A stretch of 64,000 bases of DNA from Candidatus Mediterraneibacter pullistercoris. GTDB taxonomy: Bacteria; Bacillota; Clostridia; Lachnospirales; Lachnospiraceae. The notes under the pieces are model-generated. The model had not been told where the DNA came from, made no database searches, and saw only the letters and a list, made by a program, of their open reading frames with translations. The stretch is from NCBI GenBank assembly GCA_019116885.1, contig DXAU01000030.1, positions 62,001-126,000 on the forward strand. Reading direction: 5' to 3'. This document shows, piece by piece, positions 1-6,816 of the stretch (position 1 is the first letter of the stretch; each line of letters begins with the position of its first letter). The translations under genes were made by a program, and so were the position numbers.

Positions 1-720
1 CTTCGCCTGCTCCCAGTATTCTTTCAGATTTTTGCTGGCCCGCGGCGGCTTGAGTTCATCCACATGACTGTACGCGTTTTCAATGGATTTATACTCCTGT
101 ATGATCTTCGTCGCCGTCTTCTCACCCACGCCCGGAACACCGGGGATATTATCCGACGCATCTCCCATCAGCGCTTTTACATCTATGAATTCCGTCGGTG
201 TGACGCCGTAACGCGCCTCTACATCCGATGCAAAATAATCCTCTACCTCCGTCTTCCCCTGCTTTGTCTTGGGGATACGTATTTTCACATGATCTGTTGC
301 AAGCTGGAGCGTATCTCTGTCGCCGGAGATGATAGAGACATCCATCCCTTTCTCCTCACAGATCCGGGAGATCGTCCCCAGGAGATCATCTGCTTCCAGC
401 CCTTCCTGCTCGATGACTTCGATATCCATCGCCCTGAGAACATCCTTAATAACCGGCACCTGCTCTCTGAGTTCCTCTGCCATGGGCTTGCGTGTGCCTT
501 TATAATCTGCGAACATCTTATGCCGGAACGTGGGCGCATGTACGTCAAATGTCACGGTCAGATATTCCGGCTGTTCCTCATCTAACATCTTAAACATGAT
601 ATTAAGGAAACCATAGACTGCATTTGTGTGCAGTCCTTCCGAATTTGTCAGATCAGGAACCCCGTAGAACGCCCTGTTCAAAATACTGTGTCCGTCTATC
701 AAAACGATTTTTTCTCTCAT
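1..720 (-). CDS. polA: DNA polymerase I, N-terminal 5'-3' exonuclease part (partial, runs off left edge)
   Basis: The first 240 residues of a family A DNA polymerase, which removes RNA primers and fills gaps in replication and repair. Visible 5'-nuclease motifs are LIDGHS at the start (D9), EADD at about 109-112, SGDRD at 132-136 and GDASDNIPG at 187-195, followed by the helix-hairpin-helix region GVGEKTATK. The frame is open to the window edge, so the 3' part (inactive or active 3'-5' exonuclease, polymerase) is not seen. The ATG is preceded by GGAGG at a normal distance, and a TATACT box lies upstream on the same strand (756-761). It is divergent from the HAD gene at 838. Confidence 0.95.
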   Translation of the reverse strand, partial: MREKIVLIDGHSILNRAFYGVPDLTNSEGLHTNAVYGFLNIMFKMLDEEQPEYLTVTFDVHAPTFRHKMFADYKGTRKPMAEELREQVPVIKDVLRAMDIEVIEQEGLEADDLLGTISRICEEKGMDVSIISGDRDTLQLATDHVKIRIPKTKQGKTEVEDYFASDVEARYGVTPTEFIDVKALMGDASDNIPGVPGVGEKTATKIIQEYKSIENAYSHVDELKPPRASKNLKEYWEQAK

Positions 721-837
721 CATCATCCTCCATCCGCGCTAACCGCCATTACTCAAGTATACACTAAAAACCCTCTTTTTTAAAGGCTGTTTTTGTGTTA
801 TCATGAAAGACATACTGAGCAAAGGAGAACCTGTATT

Positions 838-1458
838 ATGGACAGTATTATTTTCGACGTCGACGGCACAATCTGGGATTCTGCCAGATCTGTGGCCGAC
901 TCCTGGAATAAAGCGATCAAAGAAAACTCCGACCTTAATCTCACCCTCGAACCCGGCTCTTTGAGCAGGCTGTTCGGAAAGACAATGACCGAGATTGCGG
1001 ACGCTCTCTTCCCCTCTCTTACCACTGCCGGGCGCATGGAACTGCTGAAAGTCTGCTTTGAGACTGAAAACAGATATCTGGAAGACCACCCCGGGCGCCT
1101 CTACGAAGGTGTCGCAGAGACGATGAGAGAACTCTCCAAAAGATATCCTCTCTATATCGTGAGCAACTGCCAGTGCGGATATATCGAGGTCATGCTCAGA
1201 ACAACCGGGCTGGAACCATATATCAGGGACCACCTCTGTTTTGGAGAGACACAGGTATGCAAAGGGGAGACGCTGCGGATGCTCATTGAGAGAAACGCTC
1301 TGAAAGATCCCGTCTATGTAGGAGATACACAAGGGGATGCGGATTCGTGCAGACACGCTGGAATCCCTTTTATCTTTGCCGAATACGGATTCGGAGACGT
1401 GCCCGGGGCAAAGATCCGCATACAGAAATTCTCTGATCTTAAAGACATCGCACTGTAA
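838..1458 (+). CDS. HAD-family phosphatase (phosphoglycolate phosphatase / beta-phosphoglucomutase-like)
   Basis: A 206-residue haloacid dehalogenase-type hydrolase, predicted to remove phosphate from a small metabolite; the substrate cannot be told from sequence. Motif I is DVDGT (nucleophile D7, D9), motif II is the SN of IVSNCQ, and motif IV is YVGDTQGD. An alpha-helical cap lies between motifs I and II. I chose ATG 838, which has AAAGGAG upstream, over an in-frame ATG 15 codons earlier with no ribosome-binding site. Monocistronic, divergent from polA. It is one of three HAD phosphatases in the window (see 11500 and 45487). Confidence 0.85.
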   Translation: MDSIIFDVDGTIWDSARSVADSWNKAIKENSDLNLTLEPGSLSRLFGKTMTEIADALFPSLTTAGRMELLKVCFETENRYLEDHPGRLYEGVAETMRELSKRYPLYIVSNCQCGYIEVMLRTTGLEPYIRDHLCFGETQVCKGETLRMLIERNALKDPVYVGDTQGDADSCRHAGIPFIFAEYGFGDVPGAKIRIQKFSDLKDIAL

Positions 1459-1500
1459 TCCCGCCAGCAAAGAACAGAGCAGAAAATATCAGATATACGC

Positions 1501-1553
1501 TTGACATAGTTTCATATATTAAGTATATTAGTAATGTCTAAAATACTTAATAT
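1501..1553 (+). promoter_or_regulatory. Sigma-A promoter with a 38-bp palindromic operator
   Basis: A consensus promoter TTGACA (1501-1506), 17-bp spacer, TATATT (1524-1529) drives the ferredoxin/NapH-like/ArsR operon. A perfect 11-bp inverted repeat, ATATTAAGTAT at 1516-1526 and its complement at 1543-1553, covers the -10 box and start site. Inner TTAG/CTAA arms (1528-1531, 1538-1541) share the same dyad centre. The size and placement fit autoregulation by the ArsR-type repressor encoded as third gene of the operon (inference). Confidence 0.75.
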
Positions 1554-1566
1554 TGGAGGATGTGTC

Positions 1567-1773
1567 ATGAAAACATCTCGCAAAATTGCCGCTATCGGCA
1601 AAGAATGTGTGGCCTGCGGCAGCTGTCTTCACGTATGCCCGAAAGAAGCTATCCAGATCGCATGGGGTATTTCCGCCTGTGTGGATCAGGCAAAATGCGT
1701 CGGCTGCGGAAAATGTGCAAAAGTCTGTCCCGCAGCAGTGATTAACATAGTAGAAAGGAGTGCTGCTCTGTGA
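1567..1773 (+). CDS. Small 2x[4Fe-4S] ferredoxin-type protein
   Basis: A 68-residue protein made almost wholly of two CxxCxxCxxxCP cluster-binding motifs (C14, C17, C20, C24 and C44, C47, C50, C54), plus one extra cysteine at 38. It is a bacterial-type dicluster ferredoxin and should carry low-potential electrons in the cytoplasm. ATG 1567 has TTGGAGGATG just upstream; an earlier in-frame ATG at 1534 lies inside the palindrome and lacks a site. The stop codon overlaps the GTG start of the next gene (GTGA), so the two are translationally coupled. The likely partner is the NapH-like membrane protein encoded next. Confidence 0.9.
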   Translation: MKTSRKIAAIGKECVACGSCLHVCPKEAIQIAWGISACVDQAKCVGCGKCAKVCPAAVINIVERSAAL

Positions 1774-2402
1774 AAAAAAAGAAATGGTCGGATTACCTCT
1801 GGATTGTTGAACTGTGCTATCTGTTTTTAGGACTATTTAATATCCTGTTCGCTTGGCTGGGGATGCTGTTTTTCTGTATTCCTCTTTTACTGGCCATATT
1901 TGGCGGCAGCAAGCTCTACTGCAACCGCTACTGTGGGCGCGGGCAGCTTTTCGGTATTCTGGGAGAAAAACTGAAATTGTCAAGGAACGTACCGCCGCCT
2001 GAATTTTTGCGCAGTCTGTGGTTTCGGTACGGATTTCTGACCTTCTTTATGATTATGTTCGGTTTAATGCTGTTCAGCACTTACAAGGTATTTACAGGCG
2101 CGCCCCTCTCGCAGACCGTAACCCTTTTATGGGTGTTCAGACTTCCTTGGCAGTGGGCGGACATAAGTTTTGTATCCCCGTGGATTGGTCAGTTCGCTTT
2201 CGGATTTTTCGGAGTTATGCTTACTTCTACCGTCCTGGGACTGGTGACTATGGTATTGTTCCGTCCCCGTTCGTGGTGCGTGTACTGTCCGATGGGAACA
2301 ATGACACAGGGAATCTGCAGACTAAGGAATGGAAAGAAGGCAAAAGAATATGGAAAAACAGGCAAAGAAGATCGCAGAGCTGCTGAAGATGCTGGCCAAT
2401 GA
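1770..2402 (+). CDS. NapH/CcoG-like membrane protein with iron-sulfur cysteine motifs
   Basis: A 210-residue integral membrane protein with about four hydrophobic segments (roughly 12-45, 88-106, 138-165). Two cysteine motifs on the cytoplasmic side, CNRYC (51-55) and WCVYCPMG (C170, C173), match the polyferredoxin-like membrane subunits related to NapH, NosR and CcoG. These pass electrons between quinones and ferredoxins. The start is GTG, overlapping the ferredoxin stop, with AAAGGAG upstream. The basic tail overlaps the following regulator gene. The exact redox partner is unknown; coupling to the ferredoxin is inferred from overlap. Confidence 0.75.
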   Translation: MKKKKWSDYLWIVELCYLFLGLFNILFAWLGMLFFCIPLLLAIFGGSKLYCNRYCGRGQLFGILGEKLKLSRNVPPPEFLRSLWFRYGFLTFFMIMFGLMLFSTYKVFTGAPLSQTVTLLWVFRLPWQWADISFVSPWIGQFAFGFFGVMLTSTVLGLVTMVLFRPRSWCVYCPMGTMTQGICRLRNGKKAKEYGKTGKEDRRAAEDAGQ

Positions 2403-2652
2403 GCACCGGCTGCTGATTTTGTGCGCACTGCTTAAGGAAAGGCGCACCGTAGGGGAGATTCATCAATACACCCCGAACATTACGGCTTCCGCCCTGTCAC
2501 AGCACCTGAGCCAGATGAAAATGGCAGGCATCCTTTCTTCTGAAAAACTGGGAATGAATGTGTTTTACTGGATTCAGGACGAACGTGTGATTGCCCTGAT
2601 CGAGGCCATCAAAAAAGAATATTGTCAGGACGAAGAACATCCGACGGCATAA
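2350..2652 (+). CDS. ArsR/SmtB-family transcriptional repressor
   Basis: A 100-residue winged-helix regulator. The recognition helix region is TASALSQHLSQMKMAG (about 45-60), with the wing at SEKLGMNVFYW. The CVC arsenic/metal motif typical of ArsR is absent; only C25 and C92 are present, so the signal may be redox, thiol or none of the classical metals. I chose ATG 2350 (GAAGG with 8-nt spacing) over ATG 2329, which has AGGA touching the start codon. It overlaps the end of the membrane-protein gene and is last in the operon. It probably binds the palindrome at 1516-1553. Confidence 0.85.
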   Translation: MEKQAKKIAELLKMLANEHRLLILCALLKERRTVGEIHQYTPNITASALSQHLSQMKMAGILSSEKLGMNVFYWIQDERVIALIEAIKKEYCQDEEHPTA

Positions 2653-2667
2653 AAGCTGCAGCAAAAC

Positions 2668-2692
2668 GGGGTGACAGACTTTCTGTCACCCC
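2668..2692 (-). terminator. Intrinsic terminator after tRNA-Leu (possibly bidirectional)
   Basis: An 11-bp perfect stem (GGGGTGACAGA and its complement) with a 3-nt loop. On the minus strand it is followed by GTTTTGC, fitting termination of the tRNA-Leu transcript. In the other direction it lies 16 nt past the arsR stop but has only a weak A/T tail. Confidence 0.7.
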
Positions 2693-2699
2693 ATTATAA

Positions 2700-2781
2700 T
2701 GCCGATGGCCGGACTCGAACCGGCACGGATCGCTCCGCTTGATTTTGAGTCAAGTGCGTCTGCCAATTCCGCCACATCGGC
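2700..2781 (-). tRNA. tRNA-Leu (anticodon CAA)
   Basis: The minus strand folds into a complete class II tRNA. The acceptor stem is GCCGATG paired with CATCGGC, the D arm contains GGC..AATTGGC, the anticodon stem CTTGA/TCAAG carries loop CTCAAAA with anticodon CAA (reads UUG), there is a long variable arm (CGGAGCGATCCG), and the T arm is CCGG-TTCGAGT-CCGG. Discriminator base 73 is A, as expected for leucine. CCA is not encoded, so it must be added by nucleotidyltransferase. It is a single tRNA with its own promoter. Confidence 0.97.
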
Positions 2782-2786
2782 CTGTC

Positions 2787-2848
2787 CACGTTCTCCATAA
2801 TCTGACGGAGAACGTGTAAATTATATCATTAAAAAATATACTGTGCAA
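2787..2848 (-). promoter_or_regulatory. tRNA-Leu promoter and leader palindrome
   Basis: Reading leftwards: -35 TTGCAC (2843-2848), 17-bp spacer, -10 TATAAT (2820-2825). A perfect 9-bp inverted repeat, CACGTTCTC at 2787-2795 and GAGAACGTG at 2808-2816, overlaps the expected start site and lies just ahead of the tRNA 5' end at 2781. It could form a leader hairpin that directs 5' processing, or act as a DNA operator. Confidence 0.7.
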
Positions 2849-2851
2849 CAA

Positions 2852-4138
2852 CTATTTTTTATCTGCTCCTGTAAGTTTCTTCCCAATATCAAAGCAGTCA
2901 AATGTGGCGAAATAGTCTGCCGGAGTCTCCGCTCTTCTGATGAGCTGTACCTTTCCATCCTCTTTGAGGAGAAGTTCTGCAGACTTAAGTTTGCCGTTGT
3001 AGTTATACCCCATGGAAAATCCGTGCGCTCCGGCGTCATGGATCACAAGATAATCCCCTCTCTCAATCTTCGGAAGCATCCGGTCAACAGCAAATTTATC
3101 ATTGTTCTCGCACAGGGAACCTGTCACGTCATACTTGCAGACGCACGGCGCGTCTTCTTTCCCAAGCACTGTAATGTGATGGTAAGCGCCGTACATTGCC
3201 GGACGCATCAGATTTACAGCGCAGGCGTCAACGCCGATATAATCCTTGTACGTATTCTTCTCGTGGATCGCCTTTGTCACAAGACATCCGTACGGTCCCA
3301 TCATGTAGCGTCCCAGCTCTGTATAGATTGCCACATCTCCCATTCCTGCCGGAACAAGTACTTCCTCATATACTCTGCGCACGCCCTCTCCGATGACACG
3401 GATGTCGTTGGGTTCCTGATCCGGCCGGTACGGTATGCCGATGCCGCCTGACAGATTGATGAAACTGATGTGGACGCCTGCCTCCTTCGCAAGTCTTACC
3501 GCCTGCTCAAACAGCACTTTTGCAAGCATAGGATAGTAGTCGTTTGTCACTGTATTGCTGGCAAGAAATGCATGGATGCCAAACTCCTTTGCCCCCTTGC
3601 TCTTGAGTGTCTGAAACGCCTCAAGGATCTGCTCCGAAGTCATGCCGTATTTTGCGTCGCCCGGATTGTCCATGATATCGTTGCTGATCTTAAACAGTCC
3701 GCCGGGATTATAACGGCAGCTTATTTTCTCCGGAATATGGCCGATCGCTTTCTCGAGGAATTCAATATGCGTGATATCGTCAAGATTAATAATTGCCCCG
3801 AGCTTGTCCGCATAGATAAAATCCTCTGCCGGAGTATCGTTTGATGAGAACATGATATCCTCTCCGCAGATGCCAAGCGCCTCAGAGAGCATAAGTTCTG
3901 TGTAGGAGGAACAGTCGCAGCCGCAGCCGTACTCCTTCAAGATATCTATCAGAAACGGATTCGGCGTTGCTTTGACTGCGAAATATTCTTTATATCCCGG
4001 ATTCCACGCAAACGCCTCTTTTAATGCTTTCGCATTCTCACGGATGCCTCTCTCATCATAGAGATGGAAAGGCGTCGGATATGTCTTTGCGATCTCTTCT
4101 ATCTGTTCTTTTGTCACAAATGGTTTCTTCTTTATCAT
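2852..4138 (-). CDS. lysA: Diaminopimelate decarboxylase
   Basis: A 428-residue fold-type III PLP enzyme that decarboxylates meso-diaminopimelate to L-lysine, the last step of lysine synthesis. The PLP lysine is K56 in YFAVKATPN. Phosphate-binding GGIG lies at 231-234, E274 in YTELGR and H189 in GIHAF are conserved positions, and the cross-subunit catalytic cysteine is C343. The usual CESGD motif reads CENND here, marking a divergent branch of the family. The length is normal. It starts 17 bp after pyk and is probably co-transcribed with it. A decarboxylase for a related substrate cannot be fully excluded. Confidence 0.85.
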   Translation of the reverse strand: MIKKKPFVTKEQIEEIAKTYPTPFHLYDERGIRENAKALKEAFAWNPGYKEYFAVKATPNPFLIDILKEYGCGCDCSSYTELMLSEALGICGEDIMFSSNDTPAEDFIYADKLGAIINLDDITHIEFLEKAIGHIPEKISCRYNPGGLFKISNDIMDNPGDAKYGMTSEQILEAFQTLKSKGAKEFGIHAFLASNTVTNDYYPMLAKVLFEQAVRLAKEAGVHISFINLSGGIGIPYRPDQEPNDIRVIGEGVRRVYEEVLVPAGMGDVAIYTELGRYMMGPYGCLVTKAIHEKNTYKDYIGVDACAVNLMRPAMYGAYHHITVLGKEDAPCVCKYDVTGSLCENNDKFAVDRMLPKIERGDYLVIHDAGAHGFSMGYNYNGKLKSAELLLKEDGKVQLIRRAETPADYFATFDCFDIGKKLTGADKK

Positions 4139-4155
4139 CTGTCTTGTCTCCTCAT

Positions 4156-5592
4156 CTATTCCACAGTCGCAATGCGCATCATATTGCTTGTTGTCGTGTG
4201 CTCCTGGCTGATATTCTGGGACGGGATGCCCGCTGTGAGCACAACTACGTCACCGGGTTCAATGTACTGCTTCACGCTGGCAAGCTCTATTGCGCCATTG
4301 CAGATATCATCTGTTGTCTTAAACTGCATCGATTTCAGAGGACGTACTCCCCAGTAGATGGACATTCTTCTGAGTGTGCGCTCATTCGGCGTGATGCCGA
4401 GTATGTCCTGCTTCGGGCGCAGATTCGAGACAACTCTTGTCGTGGCTCCTGATACCGACGGCGTGATGATACATTTTGCATCCAGGTTCGCTGCAGCGAG
4501 CACAGAAGAATACCCGATTGCGCTGGACAGTCCGCTCTTCAGATGCTCTCCCGCTTTATTGAGCATCATCTCATAGTCCAGATGCTGCTCCGTGTTTTCG
4601 ATGATGTGCACCATCATCTGAAGCGCCTCGAGCGGGTATTTCCCCTGCGCAGTCTCTCCGGAGAGCATGACTGCGTCTGTGCCGTCATATACCGCATTTG
4701 CCACATCTGTCACTTCCGCCCTTGTCGGACGCGGGTTGCGGATCATGGAATCCAGCATCTGTGTTGCCGTGATGACTGTCTTAAAGTTGCTGTTGCATTT
4801 CTGGATCATCATCTTCTGCAGATAGGGGACTTCCTCTGCGGGAATCTCGACACCCAGGTCTCCTCTTGCCACCATTATGCCGTCTGCCGCCCGGATAATC
4901 TCATCAATATTGCGCAGCCCCTCTGCATTTTCTATCTTCGCGATGATCGGAATATAGGGTGCATTCAGGTCCTTTAAAAAGGCTCTGATCTCGAGCACAC
5001 ATTCGGCGTTTCTTACAAACGATGCTGCGATAAAGTCAATTCCCTGCTCCACACCAAACCTGATATCATCTTTGTCTTTCTCTGTGATTGCCGGAAGACG
5101 CACCGCCACATTCGGTACGTTTACGCCTTTCTTCTCACCGAGTTCACCGCCGTTTACTACCTCGCAGACAATGTCTTTCTCTGTTTTTCTGACGACCCTC
5201 AGCCCAATGAGCCCGTCATCAATCAGGATCGTGCTGCCCCGGTCCACATCCTCCGGAAGTCCGGCATAGGTAATCGATACTTTTGTTTCATCCCCTTCGA
5301 CCTCATCCGTCGTAAGGGTAAAGGAAGCGCCGTTCTCCAGTATAACTTTCTTACCGCCTTTGAGCATGCCGGTCCGGATCTCAGGCCCTTTCGTATCCAG
5401 AAGGATCGCCGTATTTGCGTTCAGTTCTTCCCTGAGCTGCTTGAGAAGATCCATCCGCCCTTTCTGCTCCTCGTGATCCCCGTGTGAGAAATTAAACCGG
5501 GCCACATCCATCCCGTTCTGAATCAAAGCTTTCATAAGCTCTCTGTCATTTGTATTTGGTCCCATTGTACATACTACTTTTGTCTTTTTCAT
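4156..5592 (-). CDS. pyk: Pyruvate kinase
   Basis: A 478-residue glycolytic enzyme that converts phosphoenolpyruvate and ADP to pyruvate and ATP. Motifs are CTMGPNT at the N-terminus, ARFNFSHG (about 31-38), the lysine-containing IIAKIENAEG signature (about 215), ARGDLGVEIP (metal and substrate binding) and SGETAQGKYP. The C-terminal allosteric domain is present. The extra PEP-utiliser domain found in Bacillus pyruvate kinase is absent, so the length is that of the short clostridial and proteobacterial form. It lies upstream of lysA with a 17-bp gap, away from the other glycolytic genes at 12.8-17.9 kb. Confidence 0.97.
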   Translation of the reverse strand: MKKTKVVCTMGPNTNDRELMKALIQNGMDVARFNFSHGDHEEQKGRMDLLKQLREELNANTAILLDTKGPEIRTGMLKGGKKVILENGASFTLTTDEVEGDETKVSITYAGLPEDVDRGSTILIDDGLIGLRVVRKTEKDIVCEVVNGGELGEKKGVNVPNVAVRLPAITEKDKDDIRFGVEQGIDFIAASFVRNAECVLEIRAFLKDLNAPYIPIIAKIENAEGLRNIDEIIRAADGIMVARGDLGVEIPAEEVPYLQKMMIQKCNSNFKTVITATQMLDSMIRNPRPTRAEVTDVANAVYDGTDAVMLSGETAQGKYPLEALQMMVHIIENTEQHLDYEMMLNKAGEHLKSGLSSAIGYSSVLAAANLDAKCIITPSVSGATTRVVSNLRPKQDILGITPNERTLRRMSIYWGVRPLKSMQFKTTDDICNGAIELASVKQYIEPGDVVVLTAGIPSQNISQEHTTTSNMMRIATVE

Positions 5593-5668
5593 ATATATAC
5601 TCTCCTTTTTATGTTATACCCAGAGCCTCCCCTGACACATCAGGAAAAGAATCCACGCGCCAGCCGCA

Positions 5669-6514
5669 CTATTTCACGTGTTCATGCGTGAACAGATGAT
5701 CCTGGCAGTACTCATAGTTTCCCCTGCATTTTGAACAGAAACGGAACTCCAGACATGGATCATCCAGTTCGGTCCTGCCGCACACTGCGCAGCGGTGCTT
5801 CGCCCCGTTTGAATACTTCATATGGGGAGCTGACTGACGCCTGAATTTAGCTTTTCTCGCCTGCTCCCTGGGGCCGAACCGCTTCATATTGCGGCTGGAC
5901 AGGAAAAATATGACAAAGTTCAAAAGTGATGCGCCGATCGCCACACGAACCCCAATACCGCCGCTGAAAAAATAATACGCCGCCATTGCCGCATAGACGA
6001 GCGCCATCCATTTCATCTTGACCGGAAGGATAAAATACAGCAGCACTTCCATGTCCGGATAGATCACCGAAAAAGCCAGGAATATGGACATCGTAATATA
6101 GTTTGTGCTGATCAGGCCAACAGAAGACAATGGGATCTCGATCCCGTATCTGAAATAGAAAAACACGTACAGTCCAAACACTGCAAGCACAGTGAACAGA
6201 AGTCCGGAAAAGATGTACACATTGTACCGGAAACTTCCCCACGTCCTCTCCAGAGCTGTTCCAAGGGAATAATATAACAGCACGAGAAATGCCAGTGAGA
6301 TGATGTTCGTTGTCGGCGGGATGAGAACCCATGATATGATACGCCATACCTGGCCTCTTAAAATCAGGTACGGCTCAAGTGTCAGATATCCGAGCATCTC
6401 AGGCATGAGATACATGACGCCGAATCCAATTACATAGCCGATCAGCAGATATATCGTAAGATTTGGAATTGCAAAGCGTCCTAACTTCCTCTCTAATTTA
6501 TCAAGCCAGTTCAA
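5669..6514 (-). CDS. Rhomboid-fold membrane protein with C-terminal zinc ribbon, catalytic motif missing
   Basis: A 281-residue protein with about six hydrophobic segments between residues 15 and 205, then a basic cytoplasmic tail. The tail ends in a zinc-ribbon-like region with CxxC (CAVC), CxxC (CSKC) and a C/H pair (CQDHLFTHEH). The membrane part has the length and pattern of the rhomboid superfamily (WRIISW, GTALERTWGS), but I find neither a GxSG serine motif nor the partner histidine, so it should not be a protease. A non-catalytic pseudo-rhomboid role is inferred. It is 76 bp upstream of pyk and has its own promoter. Confidence 0.6.
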   Translation of the reverse strand: MNWLDKLERKLGRFAIPNLTIYLLIGYVIGFGVMYLMPEMLGYLTLEPYLILRGQVWRIISWVLIPPTTNIISLAFLVLLYYSLGTALERTWGSFRYNVYIFSGLLFTVLAVFGLYVFFYFRYGIEIPLSSVGLISTNYITMSIFLAFSVIYPDMEVLLYFILPVKMKWMALVYAAMAAYYFFSGGIGVRVAIGASLLNFVIFFLSSRNMKRFGPREQARKAKFRRQSAPHMKYSNGAKHRCAVCGRTELDDPCLEFRFCSKCRGNYEYCQDHLFTHEHVK

Positions 6515-6581
6515 GTATGATCTCTCCTCACTTTCAGAATATATTTGTAAATCCTGTAGTTTCTCTGTTTAATCCTATACA

Positions 6582-6616
6582 ATTGTACATTCCGTCTTAC
6601 TGTTTGTCAAACAGTA
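6582..6616 (-). promoter_or_regulatory. Promoter of the rhomboid-fold gene with palindromic operator over the -35 box
   Basis: Reading leftwards: -35 TTGACA (6605-6610), 17-bp spacer, -10 TACAAT (6582-6587). The -35 box is at the centre of a perfect 19-bp palindrome, TACTGTTTG-T-CAAACAGTA (6598-6616), the kind of site bound by TetR- or MarR-type dimers. No such regulator gene is adjacent. Confidence 0.7.
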
Positions 6617-6704
6617 GTTACCCTTTTTATGACTTTCACATGATCTTTATATAATTTATCCATAAGCGCAGGAATTATTTTGAAAACACTCATAATAATA
6701 ACAA

Positions 6705-6733
6705 TTGTCTTTTTTATAATTCTGTCGTATAAT
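6705..6733 (+). promoter_or_regulatory. Sigma-A promoter of the activase gene
   Basis: TTGTCT (6705-6710), 17-bp spacer, TATAAT (6728-6733), giving a leader of roughly 75 nt before the ATG at 6817. Confidence 0.65.
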
Positions 6734-6816
6734 GTATATTGCTGCGAAATACAGATATGCATTTAATAGGAAATAACACATATAATTGTTTCATACAAAA
6801 GATTGGAGATCACACA

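Larger units (their letters stand above)
6515..6816. other. Divergent intergenic region (302 bp)
   Basis: AT-rich spacer between the rhomboid-fold gene (left) and the giant activase gene (right). It holds one promoter for each direction and the 19-bp palindrome described separately. I see no small gene or tRNA in it. Confidence 0.7.

Noticed and set aside
2843-3451. A 202-codon plus-strand frame opposite lysA
   Set aside because: Shadow frame; the lysA frame has PLP-binding and catalytic residues.
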